From contig NZ_JAMRXH010000022.1 in NCBI RefSeq assembly GCF_023740735.1, positions 1 through 64,000 on the forward strand: a stretch of 64,000 bases of DNA, read 5' to 3'. A model generated the notes under the pieces. It was given only the letters and a program-made list of their open reading frames with translations, ran no database searches and was not told where the DNA came from. Position 1 is the stretch's first letter. Each line of letters opens with the position of its first letter. Shown piece after piece: positions 25,812 to 34,213 of this stretch. The translations under genes were made by a program, and so were the position numbers. This stretch comes from Nocardia sp. CDC159 (GTDB lineage Bacteria; Actinomycetota; Actinomycetes; Mycobacteriales; Mycobacteriaceae).

Positions 25812-27173
25812 TCAGGGCGCGGGGCTGCCGAGAGGGCCGAGGACTGCGTCGACCTCCTGGGCCGCGCGTTGGCCGGATTGGATGGCGCCGTCTATGTAGC
25901 CGTTCCAGACGGTGGCGGTCTCGGTTCCGGCCCAGTGCAGCGGTCCGATCGGGCGGCTGAGCGCCGGTCCGAATCGGGTGAGGGCCAGCGGGGTGGTGAA
26001 GGTGGTGCCGCCGCCGCGGGTGTATTCCTCGGTGTTCCAGTCGTGTTCGATGTAGGCGATGGGTTCTGCGGCCTCGGGGCCGAAGTATGAGCTCAGGTCG
26101 GCCAGCACGTGTCGACGGCGTTGCTGTTGCGACAGCTCGGCGGCGGTGTCGGCGTTGGTGCCGACCATGAAGCCGACCAGCACGCCGGATGTCCCCGCGA
26201 GCGGGGTGTTGTCGAAGACGAAGCTCACCAGGCGACGATCGCTCGTGGCCTGGCCGTTGCGCCCGGCGCGACGCCAGAACGGTTCCTCGTAGACCACGTT
26301 GGCCTTGATCGCCCGACCGGTCGGCATGCGCTGGGTGAGCTGGTCGCGGTCGGACGGCAGGCCCGGGGTGTAGCGGATTCGTCCGGCCAGTACCGGCGGA
26401 ATCGCGATGATCGCCCTGTGGGCCCGCCACGATTCGCCTCTGGCGCAGGTTATTTCGACGGCGTTGCCCGTCCAGTCCACCTGGGTCACCGGGCTGTTCG
26501 GTACCACCCGGTCGCCGAGCTGATCGGCCAGCGCGACGGCGATGCGCTGGGTGCCGCCCACGACCCGGCTCTGCTGCGCCGCGAGCAACGATCCGAAGCC
26601 GCCGGCGGAGGCGATGTAGTAGCAGACCCACAGCGCCGAGATGTCCGCCGGTTCCGCGGCGAGGATGGCGCGAATCATCAGGCTCAGGTAGGTACGCCCG
26701 GAACGGGTGAGGAGATGACGCTGGATCCAGGTCTCGAAGGTCTGCCCGTCCAGCCGCCGTGACCGATCCCATTGCCAGGGCGTCGTCGTGGATAGCTGCG
26801 CCGCGAGCCGGTCGAGCCGTGTCAACGCCCGACCGAGGTCGGCGCGGACCAGCGGGTCGAGCGGCGGGGTCTGGCCGGTGTGCACGCTGCGCCGGCCGCC
26901 CAGTTCGGTGACGGCCCGGCCCTCGGTGTGGGTGGGGTAGGTCGTCAGTCCGAGTTCCTCGATGAGCTCGAGCACCCGCTGCTGGCCGGGTCCCACCCAC
27001 TGCCCGCCCACCTCGATCGATCCGCCGTCGGGCAGTGTGTCGTTGAGCAACCGCCCACCGACGCGGTCGCGGGCTTCCAGCACCACGACGCGCCGACCGG
27101 CCCGCGTGAGTTCGCGGGCGGCCACCAGCCCCGCGACACCCGCGCCCACGATCACCACATCCACGGTCTCCAC
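25812..27173 (-). CDS. Flavin monoamine oxidase family protein
   Basis: A 453-residue FAD enzyme that oxidises primary amines to imines/aldehydes with O2. The N-terminal dinucleotide fold is VDVVIVGAGVAGLVAAREL, followed by VVVLEARDRVGGR and the GG motif GGQWVGPGQQR. The C-terminal FAD contact is HWAGTETATVWNGYIDGAIQSG. The covalent-FAD Cys of animal MAO is not present, so FAD is likely non-covalent as in other bacterial and putrescine/tyramine oxidases. Divergent from a 3-hydroxyacyl-CoA dehydrogenase; three stacked palindromes fill the gap between the two starts. Confidence 0.9.
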   Translation of the reverse strand: METVDVVIVGAGVAGLVAARELTRAGRRVVVLEARDRVGGRLLNDTLPDGGSIEVGGQWVGPGQQRVLELIEELGLTTYPTHTEGRAVTELGGRRSVHTGQTPPLDPLVRADLGRALTRLDRLAAQLSTTTPWQWDRSRRLDGQTFETWIQRHLLTRSGRTYLSLMIRAILAAEPADISALWVCYYIASAGGFGSLLAAQQSRVVGGTQRIAVALADQLGDRVVPNSPVTQVDWTGNAVEITCARGESWRAHRAIIAIPPVLAGRIRYTPGLPSDRDQLTQRMPTGRAIKANVVYEEPFWRRAGRNGQATSDRRLVSFVFDNTPLAGTSGVLVGFMVGTNADTAAELSQQQRRRHVLADLSSYFGPEAAEPIAYIEHDWNTEEYTRGGGTTFTTPLALTRFGPALSRPIGPLHWAGTETATVWNGYIDGAIQSGQRAAQEVDAVLGPLGSPAP

Positions 27174-27197
27174 GGAAACCTCCTAGGGATTGGGTGT

Positions 27198-27238
27198 GTA
27201 TATTATATACATAATGTATGTCTCATACATAGTGTATG
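27198..27238. promoter_or_regulatory. Cluster of three palindromic operators
   Basis: Three adjacent perfect palindromes in an AT-rich island: GTATAT-T-ATATAC (27198-27210), ATACAT-A-ATGTAT (27207-27219, overlapping) and CATACA-TAG-TGTATG (27224-27238). They lie 25-65 bases upstream of the amine oxidase start and 143-183 bases before the dehydrogenase start. This looks like a repressor site for a TetR- or GntR-type dimer, but no such gene adjoins. Confidence 0.65.
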
Positions 27239-27380
27239 CGCCTTTGCGCAACGCGACCAGTGTCTGCGGTCACCTTTGCCGTATTCGACAAAGGTCGCGC
27301 CGAATCGCGTTGCGGGCCTCCGACGGATATAGCTTTGGTCTGTTCGGACACCGTGCGCCATCCAGCCGTCTGGAGGTTCT

Positions 27381-28274
27381 GTGACTATCCCCTCGGATTA
27401 TCTCGACCGGCCGGTCGCCGTGGTCGGCGCCGGAACATTGGGGCGTCGTATTGCCTTGATGTTCGCGACCCGTGGTGGTCTGGTCCGTATCCATGATCTG
27501 GATGCGAAACAGGGTGCGGCGGCAGTCGATTTCGTGGATCGGCAATTCGACGAGGCGAGGCAGAGCCACCCGGAATGGATGCGGGGTCGCGCCGAATACG
27601 CCGCGGACCTGGCGGATGCCGTCGACGGGGCGTGGTTGGTCGTCGAATCCATCCCGGAGCGGCTCGATCTCAAACAGGCCCTGTTCGCCCGATTGGAGGC
27701 CGCGGCACCGCCGGATGCGATTCTGGCATCGAATTCCTCGTCGTACGCGAGCCGGTTGATCGTGGCGGGCCTGTCGACCACCCAGCGTATGCTCAACACC
27801 CATTTCACCCATCCGCCGATCGGCATCACCGTGGAGGTGATGTCGTGCGGCGAGACGTCGCCGCGGGTGCTGGACTTCCTGATGACCATCCTTCCCGACT
27901 ACGGTCTGCGACCGTTTCTGGTGCATCGGGAAAGTACCGGATTCATTTTCAATCGGATCTGGGCGGCGATCAAACGGGAGTCGCTGGCCGTCGTCGCCGA
28001 GGGCGTGTCGACGCCGGCGGACGTCGACGAGATCTTCCGGCTCGAGCTCGGGGTCGACATGGGCCCTTTCCGGGCGATGGACGAGGTGGGCCTCGACGTC
28101 GTCTACGACATCGAGCAGCATTACGCCGAGGAGAATCCCCACCTGCCGACCGAGCCGCGAAAGTTGTTGCGGCGCTACATCGACAGCGGCAAGCTCGGCG
28201 TCAAATCGGGTGCGGGGTTCTATTCCGACTATCCGCCGCCGGAAACCGTTGTCGAAGGCCGCGATTCGAAGTGA
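27381..28274 (+). CDS. 3-hydroxyacyl-CoA dehydrogenase, NAD-binding
   Basis: A 297-residue dehydrogenase. The Rossmann motif is VAVVGAGTLGRRIALMF, with the acidic residue in IHDLDAKQG. The catalytic-loop equivalents are SNSSSYASR and NTHFTHPP, and the C-terminal domain ends DSGKLGVKSGAGFY. The catalytic His in HFTHPP and the preceding Ser loop are retained, so it should oxidise a 3-hydroxyacyl or related hydroxyacid substrate. GTG 27381 follows GGAGG. It is about 50% unlike the 12108 homologue and is probably not a recent duplicate. A convergent terminator separates it from the thioesterase. Confidence 0.88.
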   Translation: MTIPSDYLDRPVAVVGAGTLGRRIALMFATRGGLVRIHDLDAKQGAAAVDFVDRQFDEARQSHPEWMRGRAEYAADLADAVDGAWLVVESIPERLDLKQALFARLEAAAPPDAILASNSSSYASRLIVAGLSTTQRMLNTHFTHPPIGITVEVMSCGETSPRVLDFLMTILPDYGLRPFLVHRESTGFIFNRIWAAIKRESLAVVAEGVSTPADVDEIFRLELGVDMGPFRAMDEVGLDVVYDIEQHYAEENPHLPTEPRKLLRRYIDSGKLGVKSGAGFYSDYPPPETVVEGRDSK

Positions 28275-28291
28275 TCGAGGCACGGTCGATA

Positions 28292-28317
28292 CCCCAAGGC
28301 GGTGAATCGCCCTGGGG
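28292..28317. terminator. Bidirectional hairpin between convergent genes
   Basis: Arms CCCCAAGGCG and CGCCCTGGGG with one mismatch and a 6-base loop. It is 18 bases after the dehydrogenase stop and 53 bases beyond the thioesterase stop. Confidence 0.55.
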
Positions 28318-28369
28318 GACCGAACGATTTCGATGTCTGTCGACCGAGCCGATGCGCCCGACCTGGCGG

Positions 28370-29161
28370 TCAGGACGGCGCGAGGGGACGTGATTCGATG
28401 CGGGCCAAGGTGCGGGCGCTGCCGTCGACCTCGAGCTGCACGTGCAGGCCGGTGTCGCTCTGCCAGGCGCGGATCAGCACGTCGTCGCCCGCCATCACCG
28501 GGCCCGCGTGTTCGAGGATCACCCGGTACGGCGGCGTGTGCGCCTCGGGGAACCGGGCGAGTGCCTCTTCGATCGCCTCCCAGTGCACGGCATTGTTGAC
28601 GTGCCCGTAGTGGTCGACGTCGGTCACCCGCAGCGGGAATGGCCACGCCTCGGCGTCGACATCGGTGTGCTCGGCGAGCGCGGCCTGCCACCGCAGCCGG
28701 TGTTCGGTGGTCGCCGCGAGCATCGGCGCCATGAATCGGTCGCTCATGCGCGCCGGGCGCCCGGCCTCGATGTCGACGTGGATGAGGAACATCTCCGTCT
28801 CGATCAGGCCGCCGTTCTCGCTGCACACCTGAATGCGCATGTTGCACCACCGATTCGACAGCGCGGACGGCCACCGCCGCAGATGCACCTGGTCGCCGAA
28901 CTCGATGGGGCGCAATACGTCGATCACGGTGCGGCGAACGATCCACCCCCGATGCAGATCCCCCTCCTCGACCACCTTCAAATGGTCGTATCCGATGTCC
29001 TGGAGGTATCTGGCCACCGCGTCGAGCCGTAGCCGCTGGTCACCGTCGGTGTCCCCCAACCGCACCGGCCATTCCTCATGGAACGCCCGGCTCAGATCCG
29101 GGCACGGCGGCAGCGGAAACGCGATGTCGGCCAACCGATCGACGGTGGTGGCGGCGCTCAT
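28370..29161 (-). CDS. Acyl-ACP/acyl-CoA thioesterase, double hotdog
   Basis: A 263-residue protein with two hotdog halves, as in plant FatA/FatB and bacterial acyl-ACP thioesterases. The first half carries VRLGDTDGDQRLRLDAVARYLQD and the second RVTDVDHYGHVNNAVHWEAIEEAL. The Asp/His/Asn motif (DHYGHVNN) of the second half is the family's catalytic segment. It releases free fatty acids from carrier thioesters. It is the downstream member of a run on this strand with HPPD and the EF-hand gene, 100 bases apart, so it may be co-transcribed with them. Confidence 0.85.
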   Translation of the reverse strand: MSAATTVDRLADIAFPLPPCPDLSRAFHEEWPVRLGDTDGDQRLRLDAVARYLQDIGYDHLKVVEEGDLHRGWIVRRTVIDVLRPIEFGDQVHLRRWPSALSNRWCNMRIQVCSENGGLIETEMFLIHVDIEAGRPARMSDRFMAPMLAATTEHRLRWQAALAEHTDVDAEAWPFPLRVTDVDHYGHVNNAVHWEAIEEALARFPEAHTPPYRVILEHAGPVMAGDDVLIRAWQSDTGLHVQLEVDGSARTLARIESRPLAPS

Positions 29162-29261
29162 GAACGCTCCTTTCGCAGGTCACGCGAGAGCGTACCGACC
29201 CGCCCGCGGCATCGCCCGCTCGACACGGCGCTGGTTGGCGACCGGAGAACGTTGTCCGGGT

Positions 29262-30401
29262 TCAGAGGTTTCCGCGGCGGTCCTGTTCGCGTTCGATCGC
29301 CTGGAACAGCGCGGCGAAATTGCCGACGCCGAAACCCTGGGAGCCGTGTCGTTCGATCAGTTCGAAGAAGCCGGTCGGGCGGTCCTGTGGTGGGCGGGTG
29401 AGGATTTGCAGAAGGTGGCCGTGTTCGTCGCGGTCGACCAGCGCGCCGCGGCGGGCGAGTTCGGCGATCGGGGTGGTGATGGGGCCCATCCGGTCGAGCA
29501 GGCCCGGGTCGTCGTAGTAGGTGGCCGGGGTGGGCAGGAATTCCACGCCGCGGGCGCGCATGCCGTCGATCGCGGTCAGGATGTCGTCGGTGGCGAGGGC
29601 GACGTGTTGTACTCCGGGGCAGCCGTAGAACTGCAGGAATTCGTCGACCTGACTGTTGCGGGCGGATTCGGCCGGTTCCACGACCGGGAATCTCACCAGC
29701 CGCCGGGGGTCGGCGACGACGCGGGATCGCAGAGCCGAGAACTTGGTGGAGATCTCCCCGTCGACGAACTCCGCCATCGTGGCGAAGCCGAAGATCCGTT
29801 GGTAGAAGTCCACCCATTCGTCCATTCGGCCCGCCGCCACGGCGGCGACACAGTGGTCGACCGCGTGGAAGTACGGGGCCTGGGCGCCGGACATCGCGAG
29901 GGTCGTCGCGGTGTAGCCGGGCAGGTGGACGCCGTGGTAGCGGGACCGGTCGACGAAGGTGTGCCGGACCTGTCCGTAGGCCGCGATCGTCGCGAGCGTC
30001 ACGGTCCCGTCCCCGTCACGGATCTGGTGCGGCTCGACCAGGCCCCGCGCGCCCTGTGCCAGCGCGTGGTCGTAGGCGGCGCCGACGTCGGACACCGCCA
30101 GACCGATATCGATCACCCCGTCGCCGTGTTCATGGACGTGCTCACCGAGTTCCGTGCCCGCCCGGGTAGCGCCGGTGACCACGAAAACGGCCGCGCCCGA
30201 ACGCAATACATAGGAACATTCGGCCGGACTGCCCGTCTCCGGCCCCCGATAGGCGACCGGAGTCATCCCGAAGGCGCTGACGAAGAAATGTGCGGACTGG
30301 AACGCGTTGCCCACCGCGAACACGATCGCGTCGAAGCCGTGGACGTCGAATGGGGTATTCGAGGTGGTGGGCGCGGGGGCTGCGACGGCCGGGGTGCTCA
30401 T
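29262..30401 (-). CDS. hppD: 4-hydroxyphenylpyruvate dioxygenase
   Basis: A 379-residue non-haem Fe(II) dioxygenase that converts 4-hydroxyphenylpyruvate to homogentisate in tyrosine breakdown. The iron triad is H183 (YFHAVDHC), H266 (GVQHVAL) and E347 (FFELIERHG). The C-terminal helix (GNFAALFQAIEREQ) that gates the active site is complete. 4-Hydroxymandelate synthase is the close alternative; FLQFYGCPGVQH is nearer to HPPD sequences. Its ATG 30401 overlaps the stop of the EF-hand gene (ATGA). No homogentisate dioxygenase gene is in the window, so the later pathway must lie elsewhere or the product is used for something else, such as a pigment. Confidence 0.88.
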   Translation of the reverse strand: MSTPAVAAPAPTTSNTPFDVHGFDAIVFAVGNAFQSAHFFVSAFGMTPVAYRGPETGSPAECSYVLRSGAAVFVVTGATRAGTELGEHVHEHGDGVIDIGLAVSDVGAAYDHALAQGARGLVEPHQIRDGDGTVTLATIAAYGQVRHTFVDRSRYHGVHLPGYTATTLAMSGAQAPYFHAVDHCVAAVAAGRMDEWVDFYQRIFGFATMAEFVDGEISTKFSALRSRVVADPRRLVRFPVVEPAESARNSQVDEFLQFYGCPGVQHVALATDDILTAIDGMRARGVEFLPTPATYYDDPGLLDRMGPITTPIAELARRGALVDRDEHGHLLQILTRPPQDRPTGFFELIERHGSQGFGVGNFAALFQAIEREQDRRGNL

Positions 30402-30940
30402 GCGTGGGTGAGCAGGTCGGCGATCGGGTCCTCGGCGGTGTTGGTGTAGTACCTGCAGATCACGTCGGCCCACTCCGTCGCGGTGATCCTTCCGGTCCCC
30501 GCGGTGTCGAGCTTGGCGAACATCGCGGCGGCGTGGTCGGCGTCGAATCCGACCACCCGCATGTAGTCGGTGTATTCGGCCCGGTCGATCATGCCGTCGT
30601 CATTGCGATCACAGATCGCGGCGACCGCGTCCGCATACGGTCGCAGATAGGCCGCGTTCGACGTGGAGTCGGTGACCGCGGCGAGGTATTCCGCCCTACT
30701 CACCACGCCGTCGCCGTTCGCATCGGCGTGGGCCAACAGACCCTGCCAATATCCTCGATGCGAGGCCATCAGGGCCCGTGCCTTGGCCGAGGTGGGCGGT
30801 TCTCCCAGACCGGTGATGATTCGCTCGGCCAGCATCAGGAAATCCGACTCCTCCAGTACGCCGTCCCCATTGGCGTCCAGGAGGTCGAACCGCATGCGGA
30901 TCCTGCTCGAAGCGGCATCGCTGACAAGGGCATTGCTCAT
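30398..30940 (-). CDS. EF-hand calcium-binding protein (calerythrin-like)
   Basis: A 180-residue cytoplasmic protein with four EF-hand loops: D22-D33 (DANGDGVLEESD), D73-E84 (DANGDGVVSRAE), D111-E122 (DRNDDGMIDRAE) and D145-E156 (DTAGTGRITATE). The first loop has Asp instead of Glu at position 12, which usually weakens calcium binding, and the fourth is the poorest. The fold resembles calerythrin and sarcoplasmic calcium-binding proteins known from actinomycetes. The stop overlaps the hppD start, so the two are translationally coupled, an unusual pairing. Likely a calcium buffer or sensor. Confidence 0.9.
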   Translation of the reverse strand: MSNALVSDAASSRIRMRFDLLDANGDGVLEESDFLMLAERIITGLGEPPTSAKARALMASHRGYWQGLLAHADANGDGVVSRAEYLAAVTDSTSNAAYLRPYADAVAAICDRNDDGMIDRAEYTDYMRVVGFDADHAAAMFAKLDTAGTGRITATEWADVICRYYTNTAEDPIADLLTHA

Positions 30941-31079
30941 GATTCCGACCGCCTTCCGTGGGGAGAGGGATGCAGATCACAGCAGTCCGATCATAGCGAA
31001 CCGACCAGTCGTTCTTCTAGGAGTATGCGCGGATGCCGGTGGTCACGGCGGTGGGTTCGCCATGACCACCGAGGTGCGG

Positions 31080-31604
31080 TCAGCAGCGGGTGAGGGCGTC
31101 ACGCACCATCATCAGATGGTGGGCGACCACCGGCTCGGCGTTGCGGGCCAGCGTCTTCACCTGGTCGGAGGTGCCGAATGTCTGCTCTTGGGCACCGGCC
31201 TGGAGGGACTGGATATGGAACCGCTCCTGCATGCGCAGCCAGGCCAGGTCGAAATCGCGGCCCATCAGCACGCTGGTGTTCATGATCTGCTGGATTTGAT
31301 CGGGATTCGGCGTCAACGGCAGCATCACCCCGTTCGGGAGGGCGACCGCCGCGCCCATCGCGTCCAGACGCGTGTGGTCCGCGACGAGCATCGCGCCGAG
31401 CTGGCGCACCTGCGGGCACATGCCGCCGAGGGCGGCACGCGCGCCGGAGATCATCTCCGCCATATGACCCTGATGCGAGACCACCAGGTATGTGCTGTCC
31501 TGTGGAGGTAACGCGACCGGCTCCGCCGAAGCGGTTGCGGTGGCACTGAATCCGAGCACGACGGCCGAGGCGGCTATCACCAGTAGGCGGCGTAAGGATC
31601 GCAT
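31080..31604 (-). CDS. Secreted DUF4142-like protein
   Basis: A 174-residue exported protein. It starts MRSLRRLLVIAASAVVLGFSA, a clear Sec signal peptide ending near ASAEP (residue 28). The mature part is helical with repeated pairs such as SHQGHMAEMISG and ADHTRLDAMGAAVALPNG, fitting the ferritin-like DUF4142 helical bundle. Function unknown; some relatives are cell-envelope proteins. The ending has two Cys (CPQVRQ and TRC) that could form a disulphide. No operon partner. Confidence 0.72.
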   Translation of the reverse strand: MRSLRRLLVIAASAVVLGFSATATASAEPVALPPQDSTYLVVSHQGHMAEMISGARAALGGMCPQVRQLGAMLVADHTRLDAMGAAVALPNGVMLPLTPNPDQIQQIMNTSVLMGRDFDLAWLRMQERFHIQSLQAGAQEQTFGTSDQVKTLARNAEPVVAHHLMMVRDALTRC

Positions 31605-31752
31605 GACTGTCTCCTGTCAGAGAGGTGGGACATCGCCCGGATGCCCGCTCCGGTCCGGTCTACGCCACGGGTCGCGTCGAAAGTCGTTGCCGTCGAAGGA
31701 GATAACCGCGAGCGGCGAGGGTATGATCTGCTGGAGAAGACGGGGGAGTCCG

Positions 31753-32367
31753 ATGCGAACCGTGCCCTGGGTGATGGCCGCTGTCCTACTGCTGGCCCCA
31801 GCCTTCGGTGCCGCATGCGCGACCGAACCGGAGGTGGGCAGCGGATCGCCGACGACCTCGGTCGGCCTGCCGTCCAGCTCGGTAGCGCCGCCTCCGACTC
31901 TGCCCCCGGCGATCTCGGCGCCGCCGCCCGCTCCGTCGACCGGTGAGGAGCGCGCGGTCGCCGTTCTGGGACCCCTCGGCTACCAGGGAATCAACCTGGG
32001 AATGACCGACATTCAGGCCCGGGGACACACGGTGATCTCCGCGGTCGAACCCGCGGACGATCCCGGCGCATGCCGCGCCTTCTCCGCCCGTGCCGGGTGG
32101 GGCGGCTACTTCAACGAACGCAAGGTCGTCTCGATCCACACGATGAACCCGCGCACTCCGGAGGGAATCTACGTGGGCTCCACGCTCACCCAGGTCCGCG
32201 CGGCCTATCCGGACCTGCGACTGGGCGTCGACTGGAGCTCGGCCGCCGTGCCCGGTCATCCCGCACACCGCTACGGGTTCAAGGGAATCAACGCCTCCTC
32301 CGGCCCCGACGCCAAGGTCACCGAACTGCTGCTGTTTTTCGCCGACAGGAATATCTGCCACAACTGA
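31753..32367 (+). CDS. Putative lipoprotein, unknown function
   Basis: A 204-residue secreted protein. MRTVPWVMAAVLLLAPAFGAAC gives a signal peptide with a lipobox-like GAAC, so it is probably lipid-anchored. A Ser/Thr/Pro linker follows to about residue 72. The folded part starts LGPLGYQGINLGMTDIQARG, continues RAGWGGYFNERKVVSIHTMNP and has two Cys (GACRAF, NICHN) that may pair. The motif 'G.NLGM....' and 'GIYVGSTLTQVRAAYPDL' recalls small secreted actinobacterial proteins seen near membranes. ATG 31753 follows GGGGGAG. Confidence 0.72.
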   Translation: MRTVPWVMAAVLLLAPAFGAACATEPEVGSGSPTTSVGLPSSSVAPPPTLPPAISAPPPAPSTGEERAVAVLGPLGYQGINLGMTDIQARGHTVISAVEPADDPGACRAFSARAGWGGYFNERKVVSIHTMNPRTPEGIYVGSTLTQVRAAYPDLRLGVDWSSAAVPGHPAHRYGFKGINASSGPDAKVTELLLFFADRNICHN

Positions 32368-32394
32368 ATGGCGTTGCGCGGCACACTGGATGCC

Positions 32395-32595
32395 ATGTTG
32401 ACCGCATTGAAACAAGCCCTGCGCCGCATCTTCGGCCGCAAGGTGTCCGTGGGTGGCCCACCCGAGCTCGGCGGCGGTGGTTCGGCCGGTGTCCGCGAAC
32501 CTCGCCGCCCCGTGCCACCGACCCCGCACCTGCGCGGCGCGCAGAACATCCCGCCCGACTCCGATCCGGTCAGCCTCCCCGGCGCCGATCGCTAG
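32395..32595 (+). CDS. Small basic hypothetical protein (66 aa)
   Basis: MLTALKQALRRIFGRKVSVGG opens with an amphipathic basic helix followed by a Gly/Pro-rich disordered tail. ATG 32368 is a longer option. It begins just after the lipoprotein gene and its 3' end overlaps the end of the convergent acetyltransferase by 26 bases. No family recognised; a membrane-surface peptide is one reading of the helix. Confidence 0.45.
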   Translation: MLTALKQALRRIFGRKVSVGGPPELGGGGSAGVREPRRPVPPTPHLRGAQNIPPDSDPVSLPGADR

Positions 32596-33160
32596 GAGCG
32601 GGCACATCCTCGGTTGGGCGCAACAGTTCCCACACCACGTCGACGCCGACCTCGCCGGGAGTCATCGGATCACGCGGGGGTGTGCGACGCGCGATCTGGG
32701 TGAAGCCGAGTCGGCGCGGTACCGCCGCGCTCGCGGTGTTCGCGATGTCGTGCCAGATCTGGACCCGTTCGATTCCGGATAGTGCGAAGGCCTGATCGAC
32801 GAGGGCGGCCGCGGCGGCGGTGGCGTACCCGTGGCCGGTGTACGCGGGATGCAACCAGTAGCCGACTTCGAGCCCATCGGGACCGATGCGCTGTTCCAGA
32901 CCGCACGCCCCGATTATCTGCCCGTTCACCGTGATCGCGTAGGAATACGAGTCACCCGCGTCCCAGGCGGCGCGGGTATGGGCCAGGAACTGCGCTATCG
33001 CCGCGCGTGGATGTTCACCGGCGGGTGTCACCCAGCTCATCCAGGGCCGGAGATGGGCGAGTGATTCGTTCACGACCCGGTGCAGCGTCTCCTCGTCGGT
33101 ATCGCGCAGTCGACGCAATTCCACGCCGCCGTATCGCAGCGACTCCTCAGGGCCCGACAT
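32570..33160 (-). CDS. GNAT acetyltransferase (RimJ/RimL type)
   Basis: A 196-residue N-acetyltransferase. Motifs are ELRRLRDTDEETLHRVVNES at the start, IIGACGLEQRIGPDGLEVGYWL in the centre, and the acetyl-CoA loop HPAYTGHGYATAAAAALVDQA, followed by RVQIWHDIANTASAAVPRRLGF. This order is that of the RimJ/RimL branch that acetylates protein N-termini or small amines. ATG 33160 (MSGPEESLRYGG) is favoured over 33196. The target is unknown. Confidence 0.87.
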   Translation of the reverse strand: MSGPEESLRYGGVELRRLRDTDEETLHRVVNESLAHLRPWMSWVTPAGEHPRAAIAQFLAHTRAAWDAGDSYSYAITVNGQIIGACGLEQRIGPDGLEVGYWLHPAYTGHGYATAAAAALVDQAFALSGIERVQIWHDIANTASAAVPRRLGFTQIARRTPPRDPMTPGEVGVDVVWELLRPTEDVPAPSDRRRGG

Positions 33161-33226
33161 GCCGCCATGATGGTCACGGCGATACGGGGCGGGCAACCGC
33201 TTTTCACCGCCGCGAGTGGAGATGCG

Positions 33227-34075
33227 TTATTCGCGGATCCGCGTGTCGACGGGGGACTGCGCGTCAGCGCTGGCCGCTCCCAGACCCGCGAGTAGGCGCA
33301 GCCCGTCCTCGGCGGGACTGCCGGGGAGCGCGGACAGCACCAGCAGTTCCATCCCCGATTCGTCCGGTAGGGCGAAGTTCTCCTGATGCAGTTCCAGTAC
33401 GCCGACCAGCGGATGCCGAAAGGTCTTGCGGCCGTGGGTGCGAGCGCGCACGTCCGCGCGCGCCCAGAGACGGCGGAAACGATCGCTGCCCATCGCGAGT
33501 TCGCCGATGAGCGAGGCCAGGCCGGGATCCTCGGGGTATTTGCCCGCGGCCAGGCGCAGATGGCCGACCATGTCCAGGGTGCAGTGCTCCCACTCCGCGT
33601 ACAGGCCGCGCTCGGCTTCCTCGAGGAAGAGGTGCCGAGCGGTGTTCAGGCCCGGCATGGCCCGGCCGTAGAGGAGTCCGGCGAGGCGGTTTCCGGCGAG
33701 CACGTCCAGGCGGTGGTTCATGATCAACGCGGGCGCCTCGGCCACCAGGTCGAGCACGCGCAGCAGCTCCGGGCGGACGCGGCCGCCCGGCGCCTTCGGG
33801 CGGCGGTGCCGCTGCCGGGCGAGCCGGTAGAGGTGGCCCCGTTCGGTCTCGTCGAGGCGTAGGACGCGGGCGAGTGCGTCGAGGACCTGCTCGGACGGTT
33901 CGGTCGCGCGGCCCTGCTCGAGGCGCACGTAGTAGTCGACGCTGACGCCGGACAGATGCGCGACCTCCTCGCGGCGCAGCCCTTCGACCCGGCGGTACCG
34001 GTCGGTGGGAATGCCGACGCTGGCCGGATCGACCCGGGAACGCCGAGTCCGCAGGAAGCCCGCGAGATCGTCCAT
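33227..34075 (-). CDS. XRE-family regulator with MmyB-like ligand domain
   Basis: A 282-residue regulator. The N-terminal HTH (residues 10-75) contains YRRVEGLRREEVAHLSGVSVDYYVRLEQGRA, a hallmark of the MmyB-type actinobacterial group. The C-terminal MmyB-like domain (about 105-260) binds small molecules, with LEEAERGLYAEWEH and KTFRHPLVGVLELHQENF as landmarks. Genes of this group almost always regulate a divergent oxidoreductase; here it faces an NAD(P)H oxidoreductase 138 bases away. The GTTACCAGGAAG motif between them is the likely operator. Confidence 0.92.
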   Translation of the reverse strand: MDDLAGFLRTRRSRVDPASVGIPTDRYRRVEGLRREEVAHLSGVSVDYYVRLEQGRATEPSEQVLDALARVLRLDETERGHLYRLARQRHRRPKAPGGRVRPELLRVLDLVAEAPALIMNHRLDVLAGNRLAGLLYGRAMPGLNTARHLFLEEAERGLYAEWEHCTLDMVGHLRLAAGKYPEDPGLASLIGELAMGSDRFRRLWARADVRARTHGRKTFRHPLVGVLELHQENFALPDESGMELLVLSALPGSPAEDGLRLLAGLGAASADAQSPVDTRIRE

Positions 34076-34118
34076 GGCACAAGTATTGCCGCGGCGCCGG
34101 GCACGAGGGTGGTCCTGT

Positions 34119-34139
34119 CGTTACCAGGAAGTCCCGTCC
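34119..34139. promoter_or_regulatory. Candidate XRE operator, GTTACCAGGAAG
   Basis: CGTTACCAGGAAGTCCCGTCC lies between the XRE gene (44 bases before its start) and the oxidoreductase (75 bases before its start). The same core occurs at 11555 and 11988, and in part at 13121. Confidence 0.55.
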
Positions 34140-34213
34140 GATGGACGAGCGGCCCCTGAACGCCGGGCGCGACGGCGCCCAGGATCGAGGGCATCCGATC
34201 CGAAGGAGTTCGC

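Noticed and set aside
25591..27000. Long minus frame over the rhomboid and amine oxidase genes
   Set aside because: Arg/Pro/Gly-rich low-complexity text with no family pattern; shadow of the amine oxidase.
27270..28946. 558-residue minus frame across dehydrogenase and thioesterase
   Set aside because: Composition is typical of GC-rich antisense frames; both real genes overlapping it carry full family motifs.
29262..30401. 4-hydroxymandelate synthase instead of HPPD
   Set aside because: The FLQFYG-PGVQH region is closer to HPPD and no glycopeptide-type biosynthetic genes adjoin; not fully excluded.
28833..30449. 538-residue plus frame opposite HPPD
   Set aside because: Antisense shadow of the HPPD and thioesterase genes, both of which are clear.
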